NCBI GenBank assembly: GCA_022823465.1
Contig: JAJEHX010000023.1
Coordinates: 1-64,000 of the forward strand
Length of the DNA stretch: 64,000 bases
Direction of reading: 5' to 3'
Source: Candidatus Latescibacterota bacterium
GTDB lineage: Bacteria > JAAXHH01
Below, one piece after another: positions 28,538-38,242 of this stretch (positions within the stretch are counted from its first letter, which is position 1; every line of letters begins with the position of its first letter). The notes beneath the pieces are model-generated. The model had not been told where the DNA came from and did no database searches. It saw only the letters and a list, made by a program, of their open reading frames with translations. The translations under genes and the position numbers were made by a program.

Positions 28538-31179
28538 CCGGAGCCGAACTGCGCAGATCGTTTACGGGCTTTTTTGCCGACCGCGACCATACCGTCGTGC
28601 CGAGCGCCAGCGTGGTGCCCTGGGACGATCCCACGCTGCTTTTTACGAACGCGGGGATGAACCAGTTCAAGGACGTTTTCCTGGGACGGAGCACCCGGGA
28701 CTACGTGCGCGCGGTGGATTACCAGAAGTGCATGCGGGCCGGGGGTAAGCACAACGACCTGGAGGACGTGGGCAGATCGCCCATCCACCAGACCTTCTTC
28801 GAAATGCTGGGCAACTGGTCCTTCGGCGACTACTACAAGGAAGAAGCCATTGTCTGGGCCTGGGAATTGCTGACCGAAGTGTGGAAACTGCCCGCCGACC
28901 GGCTCTGGGCATCCGTGTTCCGGGAAGACGACGAAGCCGAACTGCTCTGGCAGCGGCACACCGGCGTTCCGGCCGGCCGCATACTCCGTTTCGACGAAAA
29001 GGACAACTTCTGGGAGATGGGCGAGACCGGTCCCTGCGGTCCCAACTCGGAAATCCACTACGACCTGGGACCGGAACGGTGCGATCGGGGAGACGACCCG
29101 GGCCATGTCTGCGAAGTCAACGGGGACTGCGTGCGATACGTGGAGATCTGGAACCTGGTCTTTATCCAGTACGACCGGGGAACCGACGGCGCGCTGACCA
29201 CCCTGCCCGCCCGCCACGTGGATACCGGGATGGGATTCGAACGCGTGCTCAGCATCCTGCAGGGCGTGGATTCGAACTACGAGACCGACGTGTTCCAGCC
29301 GCTGATGAATCACATCGGCGAACTGTCGGAACATCCTTACGCTGAGGGAGATACGGCCGTGGCCTACCGCGTGCTCGCCGATCACGTCCGGGCCCTTGCT
29401 TTCGCCATTGCCGACGGCGCCCTGCCCTCCAATGAAGGGCGCGGCTACGTCCTGCGCCGGATCCTTCGCCGCGCGGCGCGATATGGCCGCACGCTCGGAC
29501 TGACCGATCCCTTCCTCCACCGGCTTGTGTCGACGCTTACGGATCAGATGGGCGGAGCCTACCCTGAACTCCCGGTCGCAAGTGAGAAAGTGCAGACCGT
29601 GGTCCGGTCCGAGGAGGAAGCCTTCGGCCGCACGCTCGACAACGGGCTTGAACTCTTTGAGGGCATGGTGGAAAGGGCCGAGACGGAAGGGCGGCGCAAG
29701 ATTCGGGGCGAAGAGGCCTTCAAGTTATACGATACGTACGGCTTTCCCCTGGACCTGACGCAACTTATGGCCGGCGAACGGGGCCTGACCGTGGACCTCG
29801 CCGGATTCGAGACAGAGATGGAGGCGCAGCGGACGCGGTCCAGAGTCGGCGGGAAGGCGGTCGATGCTAGGGCGACCGGAGTTGCCGGCCGGGCGGCGGG
29901 TGCATCGCCGGGTAAGGCCTCCGAACCGACCCGTTTCGTCGGCTACGAAACGCTTTCATCAGACCGAACCGCTGTTGTCGCCTGTGCAGATGGGGACGTC
30001 GTCCTCGCTGAAACGCCCTTCTACGGGGAATCGGGCGGACAGGTAGGCGACACCGGCTGGCTGGAGACGGAGTCGGGCGACCGGATCGCCGTGCTGGACG
30101 CCACGCGCGAGGGCGATATCGTCATTCACCAGTGCGATCCGGACGGCGCCTCGGGGCTCGAACCCGGGACGGCTGTGGCCGCGCACGTCGACGAGGCCCG
30201 CAGACAGTCCATCATGCGGAACCACACGGCGACCCACCTTCTCCACGCCGTGCTACGGGAAACTCTGGGCGCGCACGTGGAACAGCGGGGATCCGTGGTC
30301 GACCCGGGCCGGCTTCGTTTCGACTTCGCCCATTTCGGCGCCGTCACCCGGGACGAGCTGGACGCCATCGAGCGCAGAGTCAACGAGCTCGTATTGCGGA
30401 ACATCGGCGTCGAGTGGTTCGAAACCGACCTCGAAGACGCCAGGAGCCGGGGCGCCATGGCGCTCTTCACGGAAAAATACGACGACCGGGTGCGCGTGGT
30501 TCGCATCGGGGACGTGAGCATGGAGCTTTGCGGGGGCACCCACCTGGGCGCGACGGGCGGGATCGGTATGTTCCGGCTGGTCCGGGAATCGGGCATCGCC
30601 GCCGGCGAACGGCGCATCGAGGCCCTGACCGGTACCGCCGCGTACGAAGCCGTCAAGCGGGACGAAGACCTCATCGCCGAGACCGCGGAGACCCTCAGGT
30701 GCGAGCCCGACGACCTGGCGAAGCGGGCGGGAGACCTGAACGCGCGGGTCCGTGAACTCGAACGGCACGTCCGCGATATGAGTGCGGATTCCGCGCGAAA
30801 CTGGATCGACGACCTGGTCGGCGCCGCCGTGGACGCAGGCGGCGTCTCCGTGGCCGCGGGCCGCGTGGCCTGTCCGGACATCGATACCCTGCGCGCCATG
30901 GGAGACATGGTGCGCGAACGGCTCTCCGGCGCCGCGGTGGGCGTACTCTTCGCAAGCTTCGATGAACGGCCGGTCTGCATAGTCGTGGCCACCGATGCCG
31001 CAATCTCCGGGCACGGACTCCACGCGGGCAGGCTGGCGCGGGACGTGGCCGCATTCATCGGCGGCGGCGGCGGCGGGAAAGCCCACATGGCGCAGGCCGG
31101 GGGGAAGGACGCGTCCCGGATCGATGAAGCCGTGGCGCAGGCGCCCGGTGTGGTCGGGAACCACCTGCGAAGCACCTGA
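28534..31179 (+). CDS. alaS: alanine-tRNA ligase
   Basis: TTG start; [51 protein letters not shown]...[24 protein letters not shown]...CGGTH. Confidence 0.97.
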   Translation: [881 protein letters not shown]

Positions 31180-31206
31180 CCGGCTGGCAACTTGAAGAGG
31201 CCGGAC

Positions 31207-31296
31207 GCCCAGGTCGCGGGACCCCGGCCGCATGCGTCGACGACGACTCAGGCCCAGGTCGCGGGACCCCGGCCGCACGCGTCCCGCACGCGTCTA
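31207..31296 (+). repeat. direct repeat, two units with 45-bp period upstream of RfbD-like gene
   Basis: GCCCAGGTCGCGGGACCCCGGCCGCATGCGTC (31207) and GCCCAGGTCGCGGGACCCCGGCCGCACGCGTC (31252). Confidence 0.9.
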
Positions 31297-31329
31297 CGAC
31301 GACTCGGGCTAAATGATCGGCACGGATTC

Positions 31330-32214
31330 ATGCGCATTCTCATAACCGGCGCTCGCGGGCAACTGGGCACGGACCTGCGGCGTTCGCTGCCGGGACACGA
31401 GCTCGTTCCCTGTACCCGGGATGAACTCGACGTCACCGAAAAGCACCGGGTATACGGCCTGTTGAAAGACCACCGGCCCGACGCGGTGATCAATACCGCC
31501 GCGTATCACCGGGTCGACGAATGCGAGTCGCATCCCGACCGGACATTCGCCGTCAACGCCTTCGGACCCTGGCACCTGGCCGCGGCCTGCCGCATGTACG
31601 AGGCGAAACTGGTGCATATCAGCACGAATTTCGTCTTCGGCGGCGAGGCGGACCGGCCCTATGCGGAAGATGACCTGCCTCTGCCCCTGAACGTGTACGG
31701 CACGGCCAAGCTGTCCGGGGAACACCTGGTTCGGTCGACCTGGGACCGCCATTTCATCATCCGGACCACCGGCCTGTTCGGCCTTTCCGGCGGAGGTGGA
31801 AAAGGATACAACTTCATCGAGGCCATGATCCGTGCGGGCATGGAAAGACGGGAGGTGGTCGTGGTAAGCGACCAGGTGATGGCGCCCACGGCGACGGCGG
31901 ACCTGGCCCGGGCGCTGGCGGAACTCGTTACAACCGATGCATACGGCACGTACCATGTGACCAGCGGCGGCGCGTGCTCCTACTTCGAGTTCGCCCGGAC
32001 CATCTACCGGAAGACGGGGATCGACGCGGCGGTGAAACCCACGTCCACCGAAGCCTACGGCGCGCCGGCCGTACGGCCCCTGTACACGGTGCTGGACAAC
32101 GGCCGGTTCCGGTCCCTGGGCCTCGCGGCGAAGATGCCCCCCTGGGAAGACGCCCTGGACGGCTACCTGGCGCAACGGGCCGGCGGCGACGGAACGATCG
32201 GCATGAGCCCATGA
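31330..32214 (+). CDS. dTDP-4-dehydrorhamnose reductase-like (RmlD) NAD-dependent sugar reductase
   Basis: MRILITGARGQLGTDLRRSL...VINTAAYHRVDECESHPDRTFAVNAFGPWHLA...STNFVFGGEADRPYAEDDLPLPLNVYGTAKLSGE. Confidence 0.9.
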   Translation: MRILITGARGQLGTDLRRSLPGHELVPCTRDELDVTEKHRVYGLLKDHRPDAVINTAAYHRVDECESHPDRTFAVNAFGPWHLAAACRMYEAKLVHISTNFVFGGEADRPYAEDDLPLPLNVYGTAKLSGEHLVRSTWDRHFIIRTTGLFGLSGGGGKGYNFIEAMIRAGMERREVVVVSDQVMAPTATADLARALAELVTTDAYGTYHVTSGGACSYFEFARTIYRKTGIDAAVKPTSTEAYGAPAVRPLYTVLDNGRFRSLGLAAKMPPWEDALDGYLAQRAGGDGTIGMSP

Positions 32215-33185
32215 TCATTACCCAGACGCCCCTGCGCATCAGTTTCGCCGGCGGGCTCACGGATTTCGCCGATTTCTACACGCGGGAAGACGGCCTGGTC
32301 GTCAGCGCGGCCATCGACAAGTACATCTTCGTCATCATCAACGAACGGTTCGACGACCGGATCTACATCAACTATTCGAAGCGGGAGGCCGTCGATCATC
32401 CCGACGAGATCGAACACGATCTGATCCGGGAGGCCCTGCGTCTCACCGGCGTGACCCGGGGCGTGGAAATCACGACGCTGACGGACATCCCCTCCGAAGG
32501 ATCGGGCCTGGGGTCTTCAAGCAGCATTACGGTGGGCCTGCTGAACGCCCTGTATACCTACTGCGGCAATCCGCAGCCAACGGAGAAACTGGCGCGGGAC
32601 GCCTGCAAGATCGAGATCGAGCGGTGCGGCCAGCCCATCGGGAAACAGGACCAGTACATCGCGGCCTACGGCGGCCTGCGCGGGTTCACTTTCACGCCCG
32701 GCGGCGTGGAGGTGGAACGTCTGGGCCTTGCAAACGGCCATACGGAACGGCTGAGCGACAGCCTGATGCTGTTCTTCACCAACAAGACGCGTAAGGCGGA
32801 AACCGTACTGCGCGAGCAGAAGGCGAATATGACCACCAAGTTCGCCCTCCTGAAAGAGATCAGGTCCGTGGCGGAAAGCACGCGGGAAGCCCTCGCCTCA
32901 GGGTGCGTCGACCGCATGGGCGAATTGCTGGACCGGGGCTGGACGTGGAAGTACAGGATGTCCGGCCTGGTGAGCAACGCCGAGATCGACTCCATGTACC
33001 GGAAGGCCAGGGACGCCGGCGCCACGGGCGGCAAGGTATGCGGCGCGGGCGGCGGCGGCTTCCTGCTCCTGTTCTGTCCGCTACCGTCCCAGCCCCTGGT
33101 CCGCGAAGCGCTTTCCGATTACAGGGAACTGCCCTTCAACCTGGAACGGGACGGCACCAGGGTGATCTTCAACATGCGGAGGTAG
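32211..33185 (+). CDS. GHMP kinase, D-glycero-D-manno-heptose 7-phosphate kinase-like
   Basis: TPLRISFAGGLTDFADFYTREDGLVVSAAIDKYIFV...SEGSGLGSSSSITVGLLNAL...KVCGAGGGGFLLLF; next to gmhA-like gene. Confidence 0.88.
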   Translation: MIITQTPLRISFAGGLTDFADFYTREDGLVVSAAIDKYIFVIINERFDDRIYINYSKREAVDHPDEIEHDLIREALRLTGVTRGVEITTLTDIPSEGSGLGSSSSITVGLLNALYTYCGNPQPTEKLARDACKIEIERCGQPIGKQDQYIAAYGGLRGFTFTPGGVEVERLGLANGHTERLSDSLMLFFTNKTRKAETVLREQKANMTTKFALLKEIRSVAESTREALASGCVDRMGELLDRGWTWKYRMSGLVSNAEIDSMYRKARDAGATGGKVCGAGGGGFLLLFCPLPSQPLVREALSDYRELPFNLERDGTRVIFNMRR

Positions 33186-33192
33186 GCATCGA

Positions 33193-33268
33193 ATGATCCG
33201 CGAATACCTCGACCGGAGGCGGGAGGTCTGATGATCCGCGAATACCTCGACTGGACGCGGGAGGTCTG
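33193..33268 (+). repeat. 38-bp imperfect tandem duplication covering the gmhA start codon
   Basis: ATGATCCGCGAATACCTCGACCGGAGGCGGGAGGTCTG then ATGATCCGCGAATACCTCGACTGGACGCGGGAGGTCTG. Confidence 0.95.
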
Positions 33269-33797
33269 CGGCCGGATCGAACCCCGTGAAGTGCAGGCCC
33301 TGATCGACCTCCTGATGGAGGCCCGGAAGAACGGCAAGGGCATCTTCGTCATCGGGAACGGCGGCAGCGCGGCGACGGCTTCCCATCTCGCCGTGGACCT
33401 GGGCAAGGGCACGCTGCGCGGCACAGAGGATCGGCCCCGGTTCCGGGTCAACAGCCTGACGGACAACCTGCCCTACGTCACGGCGTGGGCCAACGACTTC
33501 GACTACGACCTGGTCTTCGAACAGCAGTTGCGCAATCTCGGCGGACCCGGGGACGTGGTCATCGGCATCAGCGCGTCGGGGAACAGCCCCAACGTGGTCC
33601 GCGCCATGGAATACGCCCGCTCGGCCGGGATGGTTCCGGCCGCGATGACGGGATTCTCCGGCGGGAAGCTGAAGGACCTGGCCGATCATTCGGTCCACGT
33701 CCCCGTGGACGACTACGGCATGGCGGAAAACATGCACATGATCATCGTCCATATCATCATCACGCAGACCACGGCCCGCGTAGCGAACGGCGAATGA
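33231..33797 (+). CDS. gmhA: phosphoheptose isomerase-like SIS-domain protein
   Basis: GIFVIGNGGSAATASHLAVDLGKG...VVIGISASGNSPNVVRAMEYARSAGM. Confidence 0.88.
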   Translation: MIREYLDWTREVCGRIEPREVQALIDLLMEARKNGKGIFVIGNGGSAATASHLAVDLGKGTLRGTEDRPRFRVNSLTDNLPYVTAWANDFDYDLVFEQQLRNLGGPGDVVIGISASGNSPNVVRAMEYARSAGMVPAAMTGFSGGKLKDLADHSVHVPVDDYGMAENMHMIIVHIIITQTTARVANGE

Positions 33798-34669
33798 TCC
33801 TTCGTTCCTTTGCCAAGATCAACCTGGGCATCCACTTGCTCGGCAAGCGGCCCGACGGCTACCACGAGATCGTCACGCTGATGGAGACCGTGGACCTGGC
33901 CGATGACGTGGCGGTTTCCGGACAGGAAAGCGGGACGACCGTCACGTGCTCCGACCCGGCCGTGCCGGCGGACGGGCGCAACCTGGCGCACAAGGCGGCC
34001 GATCTCGTGCGGGACCGGTACGGACTCGCCGGCCGGGGCGTGCGCGTCCACATCGAGAAGCGCGTCCCGGTGGCGGCCGGACTCGCCGGCGGGAGCGGCA
34101 ACGCGGCCATGACGCTGCACGGGCTCAACGCCCTCTGGTCACTGGGACTGCGGGAAGAAGAGTTGATGGACCTCGCCGCGGAACTGGGATCCGATGTGCC
34201 GTTCTGTCTCTACGGCGGCGCGGCGGTGGCATCCGGGCGGGGAGAGAAAGTCAAGTGGCTGGACGCGGCCGGATCCCGCCATTACGTACTGGTCTGTCCA
34301 CCCTTCGAAGTCAGCAGCGGATGGGCCTATAGCCAATCGAAATTGGAATTGACAAAAGACAGCTCCTGTATTAATTTAGTTTCTTCTGTCATGCAGGCCG
34401 GGGATGTGGACAGACTGGCGTCCTGCCTGCATAACGACCTGGAACCGGCGGTCCGGGCGGCCTTCCCTGAGATCGACAGGGCAAGGGGCCTGCTGGCGGA
34501 CGCCGGCCTGGAAGGTATTCTGATGTCCGGCAGCGGTCCGACGGTCTTCGGACTGGCGTCCGGTCGGGCGGCGGCGGAACGGATGGCATGCGATCTGCGG
34601 GGACGGGTCGAACCGTCCTGGCGGTTCTTCGCGGTCTCCTCGAAATCCCGGTGGGAAGCCGGGGTTTAA
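33794..34669 (+). CDS. ispE: 4-diphosphocytidyl-2-C-methyl-D-erythritol kinase
   Basis: AKINLGIHLLGKRPDGYHEIVTLMETVDLAD...KRVPVAAGLAGGSGNAAMTLHGLN...ELGSDVPFCLYGGAAVASGRGE. Confidence 0.95.
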   Translation: MILRSFAKINLGIHLLGKRPDGYHEIVTLMETVDLADDVAVSGQESGTTVTCSDPAVPADGRNLAHKAADLVRDRYGLAGRGVRVHIEKRVPVAAGLAGGSGNAAMTLHGLNALWSLGLREEELMDLAAELGSDVPFCLYGGAAVASGRGEKVKWLDAAGSRHYVLVCPPFEVSSGWAYSQSKLELTKDSSCINLVSSVMQAGDVDRLASCLHNDLEPAVRAAFPEIDRARGLLADAGLEGILMSGSGPTVFGLASGRAAAERMACDLRGRVEPSWRFFAVSSKSRWEAGV

Positions 34670-34695
34670 TCGAGTTGCGGGAGGGAGGACGGCGC

Positions 34696-35649
34696 ATGGC
34701 GGTCGGTTTGAAGATTCTGAGTGGAAATTCAAACGCGCCGCTCGCGCAAGACATCTGCGAATATCTCGGCGTATCTCTCGGGAACGCGGCCGTTTCGCGA
34801 TTCAGCGACGAAGAGATCAGGATACATATCAACGAGGATATCCGCGGGACCGACGTGTTCGTGGTCCAGTCGACCAATTCCCCGGCGGAGAACCTCCTCG
34901 AGCTGCTGTTGCTGCTGGACGCGGCCAAACGGGCTTCGGCGCGCAGGGCCACCGCGGTGATCCCCTATTACGGCTATGCCCGCCAGGACCGCAAGGCGGG
35001 ACCCCGGGTGCCCATCTCGGCCAAGGTCGTCGCGAATCTGATCGCCGCGGCCGGGGCGGACCGCGTACTGACGATGGACCTGCACGCGCCGCAGATCCAG
35101 GGATTCTTCGACATCCCCCTGGATCATCTGTATTCCGCGCCCGTATTTACGCGGCGGCTCAGGGAACTGGGGACGTCGGAGGACCTGGTGATCGCTTCCC
35201 CGGACGCGGGAGGCATGGCCATGGCCCGGTCCTACGGCCGGCGGCTGAACTGTCCCCTGGCCCTCGTGGACAAGCGGAGACCGAGGCCGAACGTCTCAGA
35301 GGTCGTCAACGTGATCGGCGAAGTGGAAGGAAAGAACGTGATCATCCGCGACGACATGATCGACACCGGGGGAAGCCTGACCGGCGCGGCCGCGGCCTTG
35401 AAGCAGAACGGCGCCGAGACGATTTACGCGGCCTGCACGCACGCGCTGCTCTCCGGGAACGCCGTGCAGAAGGTGGAGGATTCCGTACTGGACTGCCTGA
35501 TCGTCTCGGACACGATACGCCTGAGCGAGGACAAGCAGAACGGCAAGCTGGAGCAGCTTTCCGTGGCCTCCCTCTTCGGCGAGGCGATCAAGCGCATACA
35601 CGAGGAGAAATCCGTCAGTTCGCTCTTTGAATCGTCGGACCAGACCTGA
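34696..35649 (+). CDS. prs: ribose-phosphate pyrophosphokinase
   Basis: KILSGNSNAPLAQDICEYLGVSLGNAAVSRFSDEEIRIHINEDIRGTDVFVVQST...YYGYARQDRK...IIRDDMIDTGGSL. Confidence 0.97.
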   Translation: MAVGLKILSGNSNAPLAQDICEYLGVSLGNAAVSRFSDEEIRIHINEDIRGTDVFVVQSTNSPAENLLELLLLLDAAKRASARRATAVIPYYGYARQDRKAGPRVPISAKVVANLIAAAGADRVLTMDLHAPQIQGFFDIPLDHLYSAPVFTRRLRELGTSEDLVIASPDAGGMAMARSYGRRLNCPLALVDKRRPRPNVSEVVNVIGEVEGKNVIIRDDMIDTGGSLTGAAAALKQNGAETIYAACTHALLSGNAVQKVEDSVLDCLIVSDTIRLSEDKQNGKLEQLSVASLFGEAIKRIHEEKSVSSLFESSDQT

Positions 35650-35772
35650 GACAGGCCATCATGGACAGGCCATCATGGCCGATCCGCGGGAACGGAGCGG
35701 AAACCGGCGCTGATCGCAGTGGATCGAATTTGAACACGCAATAGAACACCGGGTATCGCACAGGAGAAGGAA

Positions 35773-36438
35773 ATGAACCAGGTTTCTTTAAAAGCCCGTC
35801 AACGGACGGACACCGGAAAGCAGGTCGCCAAAACGCTTCGGCGGGACGGCAGCCTGCCCGCCGTGGTCTACGGTAGCGGAGAGCCCCCGACGCCGTTGAC
35901 GCTCGACTACCGCGAGTTCGAAGGGTTCCTGAGGAAGACCAGGGGCGAAAGCGTCGTCATCAACCTGGAAATCGAAGGCATGGACGACAAGAAGGCCCTG
36001 TTGCGAGACCTGCAGCGGGACTACCTGAGGAACCAGTTGCTGCACGCCGATTTCCAGCAGATCAGGATGAGCGACCAGATCACCACGGAGGTATCGCTCG
36101 TGATGATCGGCGAGCCCGTCGGCGTGACGAGAGACGGCGGGGTGCTGGACCAGTCCCTGCGGGTGATCGAAATCAGTTGCGTCGCGTCCGAAATCCCCGA
36201 GCACCTGGAAGTGGACATCAGCAATCTGAGCATGGGCGAAACGATCCATATCAGTGATCTTTCCTTCGACAACGTCGAAATCGTGACCGATGGAGAGGTC
36301 GCCGTGGTGTCTGTCCTCACGCCGATGGCCGAGGAGCCTGAGGAAGAAGAAGCAGTGGAAGAGCTGGAAGAGCCGGAAATCATCGGCCGGGCCCAGGAAG
36401 ACGGCGAGGGCGAGGAAGAAGAAGAGAACGAAGACTAA
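35773..36438 (+). CDS. rplY: 50S ribosomal protein L25 (CTC form)
   Basis: LKARQRTDTGKQVAKTLRRDGSLPAVVYGSGEPPTPLTLDYREFEGFLRK...; acidic tail; precedes pth. Confidence 0.95.
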   Translation: MNQVSLKARQRTDTGKQVAKTLRRDGSLPAVVYGSGEPPTPLTLDYREFEGFLRKTRGESVVINLEIEGMDDKKALLRDLQRDYLRNQLLHADFQQIRMSDQITTEVSLVMIGEPVGVTRDGGVLDQSLRVIEISCVASEIPEHLEVDISNLSMGETIHISDLSFDNVEIVTDGEVAVVSVLTPMAEEPEEEEAVEELEEPEIIGRAQEDGEGEEEEENED

Positions 36439-36498
36439 GGCAGCCCGGTTATGTGTCAGCATGCCGATTCCGGACCCTTGCGGCCTGAAGGTTCGTCC

Positions 36499-37074
36499 AT
36501 GCACGCCTTCATCGGTCTCGGCAACCCGGGCGTTCGCTACGCGGGCACGCGCCACAACGCCGGTTTCGACGTGATCGACACCTGGCTGCGGCGGCTCGAT
36601 CTCGAGCTTGCCCCGGTAAGTGACCGTTTTCATGGCGCCGTCGCAACGATCGCCGGTCTGCCCGTGGCGCTGGTGAAGCCGGTGACCTTCATGAACCGCA
36701 GCGGTTACGCGGTGCGGGAGGCGGCAGCACATTATGAACTCGACGTCGATCGCATCGTGGTCGTCTGCGACGACGTCAACCTGCCCTTCGGTACGCTGCG
36801 TATCAGGGCGAAGGGCAGTGATGGCGGCCACCGGGGACTGGAATCCATCATCGACGCGCTGGGAACGGAAGGATTCGCCCGCCAGCGTATCGGAGTCGAC
36901 CTCCCCCGGGACGCGGATACGCTGGTCGACTACGTGCTGGAGGCGTTTACCGAAGAGGAAGCAACCGATCTGCCCATCGTCCTCGACCGGGCCTGCGACC
37001 AGCTGGCGCTGTTCGTAAGCGACGGCTGCGGCGAGGCCGCGAGCAGGTACAACGGCCCGTCGTTCACGGACTGA
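36499..37074 (+). CDS. pth: peptidyl-tRNA hydrolase
   Basis: FIGLGNPGVRYAGTRHNAGFDVID...VKPVTFMNRSGYAV...DDVNLPFGTLRIRAKGSDGGHRGLESII. Confidence 0.97.
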   Translation: MHAFIGLGNPGVRYAGTRHNAGFDVIDTWLRRLDLELAPVSDRFHGAVATIAGLPVALVKPVTFMNRSGYAVREAAAHYELDVDRIVVVCDDVNLPFGTLRIRAKGSDGGHRGLESIIDALGTEGFARQRIGVDLPRDADTLVDYVLEAFTEEEATDLPIVLDRACDQLALFVSDGCGEAASRYNGPSFTD

Positions 37075-37115
37075 AGGGGCAATCCGGAAAGCGAACCCGC
37101 ATACAACCAGGAGGA

Positions 37116-37469
37116 ATGCACGTGCGGTCCTATGAAACAGTAGTGGTTATCGATTCCAAACTCGAAGAAGCGCCGCTCGAGGAGGAGATCTCCGCCATCG
37201 AGGGGCTCATCACGTCGAATCAGGGAGAGGTCGTCGACACGGAACGCTGGGGAAGCAGGAAGCTCAGCTACGAGATCAACGACGCCCACCATGGATTCTA
37301 CACGCTGATCCGATTCGATGGCGAACCGACCGTGGTCGACGCGCTGGACCGGTCGTTCAAGTTGAACGATCGCGTACTCCGCCACATGACGAAGCGGGTC
37401 AGGAAGCATCCGGCCCATGTATACGAAAAGGCGGAACAGGCCGAAAAGGACACAGGAGCGGAAGCATGA
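37116..37469 (+). CDS. rpsF: 30S ribosomal protein S6
   Basis: [64 protein letters not shown]. Confidence 0.96.
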   Translation: MHVRSYETVVVIDSKLEEAPLEEEISAIEGLITSNQGEVVDTERWGSRKLSYEINDAHHGFYTLIRFDGEPTVVDALDRSFKLNDRVLRHMTKRVRKHPAHVYEKAEQAEKDTGAEA

Positions 37470-37705
37470 ACCAATCCAGGACGAGGATGACCAGGACAAG
37501 AAAGCAGAAGCGCATACCGGGCCGTATCAAGAACATCGATTACAAGGACCCGAAGCAGCTCCGGCGTTTCGTTACCGAGCGGGGCAAGATCGTGCCCAGC
37601 CGCATTTCCGGCGCCAGCGCGTTGTGCCAGCGGCGCCTGGCAAAGGCCATCAAACGGGCGCGTCATATCGGCCTGCTGCCTTTCATCGAAGAAACCTACA
37701 AGTAG
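37466..37705 (+). CDS. rpsR: 30S ribosomal protein S18
   Basis: [50 protein letters not shown]. Confidence 0.97.
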   Translation: MNQSRTRMTRTRKQKRIPGRIKNIDYKDPKQLRRFVTERGKIVPSRISGASALCQRRLAKAIKRARHIGLLPFIEETYK

Positions 37706-37719
37706 CCGAGGAGTCGGAC

Positions 37720-38163
37720 GTGAAGCTCATATTGACCGAATCTGTGCGGGACCTGGGAAACATCGGTGAGATCGTCGACGTTTCCAACGGGTACGGCAGA
37801 AACTACCTGATGCTGACGAAAAAGGCCGTTCCGGCGACGCCCGGTAACCTGAAAATGCTTCAGGGCAAACTGAAACAGCAACTGGCCCTGGAAGCCAAGA
37901 CGGTAGAGCAGGCCTCCGAACTCGCCGGGATGCTCGAGGAAGTCTCCCTGACCGCCGTCGTGCAGGTCGGGGAAGAAGACCGCATGTTCGGTTCCGTCAC
38001 CCAGCAGCATATCGCCGACCTGCTGAAGGAAAAAGGCTACGATATCGACCGGCGCAAGATCCACCTCGACGAGCCCATCAAGGCGCTGGGGATATACACG
38101 ATTCCCATAGCGCTGCACGCCCGTGTAGAGGCCAACGTGAAGCTCTGGGTGGTCAAGGAATAG
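37720..38163 (+). CDS. rplI: 50S ribosomal protein L9
   Basis: GTG start; MKLILTESVRDLGNIGEIVDVSNGYGRNYLMLTKKAVPAT. Confidence 0.97.
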   Translation: MKLILTESVRDLGNIGEIVDVSNGYGRNYLMLTKKAVPATPGNLKMLQGKLKQQLALEAKTVEQASELAGMLEEVSLTAVVQVGEEDRMFGSVTQQHIADLLKEKGYDIDRRKIHLDEPIKALGIYTIPIALHARVEANVKLWVVKE

Positions 38164-38188
38164 GGGCGGATCGCGCCTTAAAATTGAC

Positions 38189-38217
38189 TTGACGCGGGCA
38201 GCCGGAATTCATATATT
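38189..38217 (+). promoter_or_regulatory. sigma70-type promoter
   Basis: TTGACG - 17 bp - TATATT upstream of ORF 38243. Confidence 0.65.
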
Positions 38218-38242
38218 GGACGCCTGTGGAGGTGGGGGAGAA

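Noticed and set aside
31207-31296. Two-copy repeat as a mini CRISPR
   Set aside because: Only two units, no unique spacer of proper size and no cas genes in the window.
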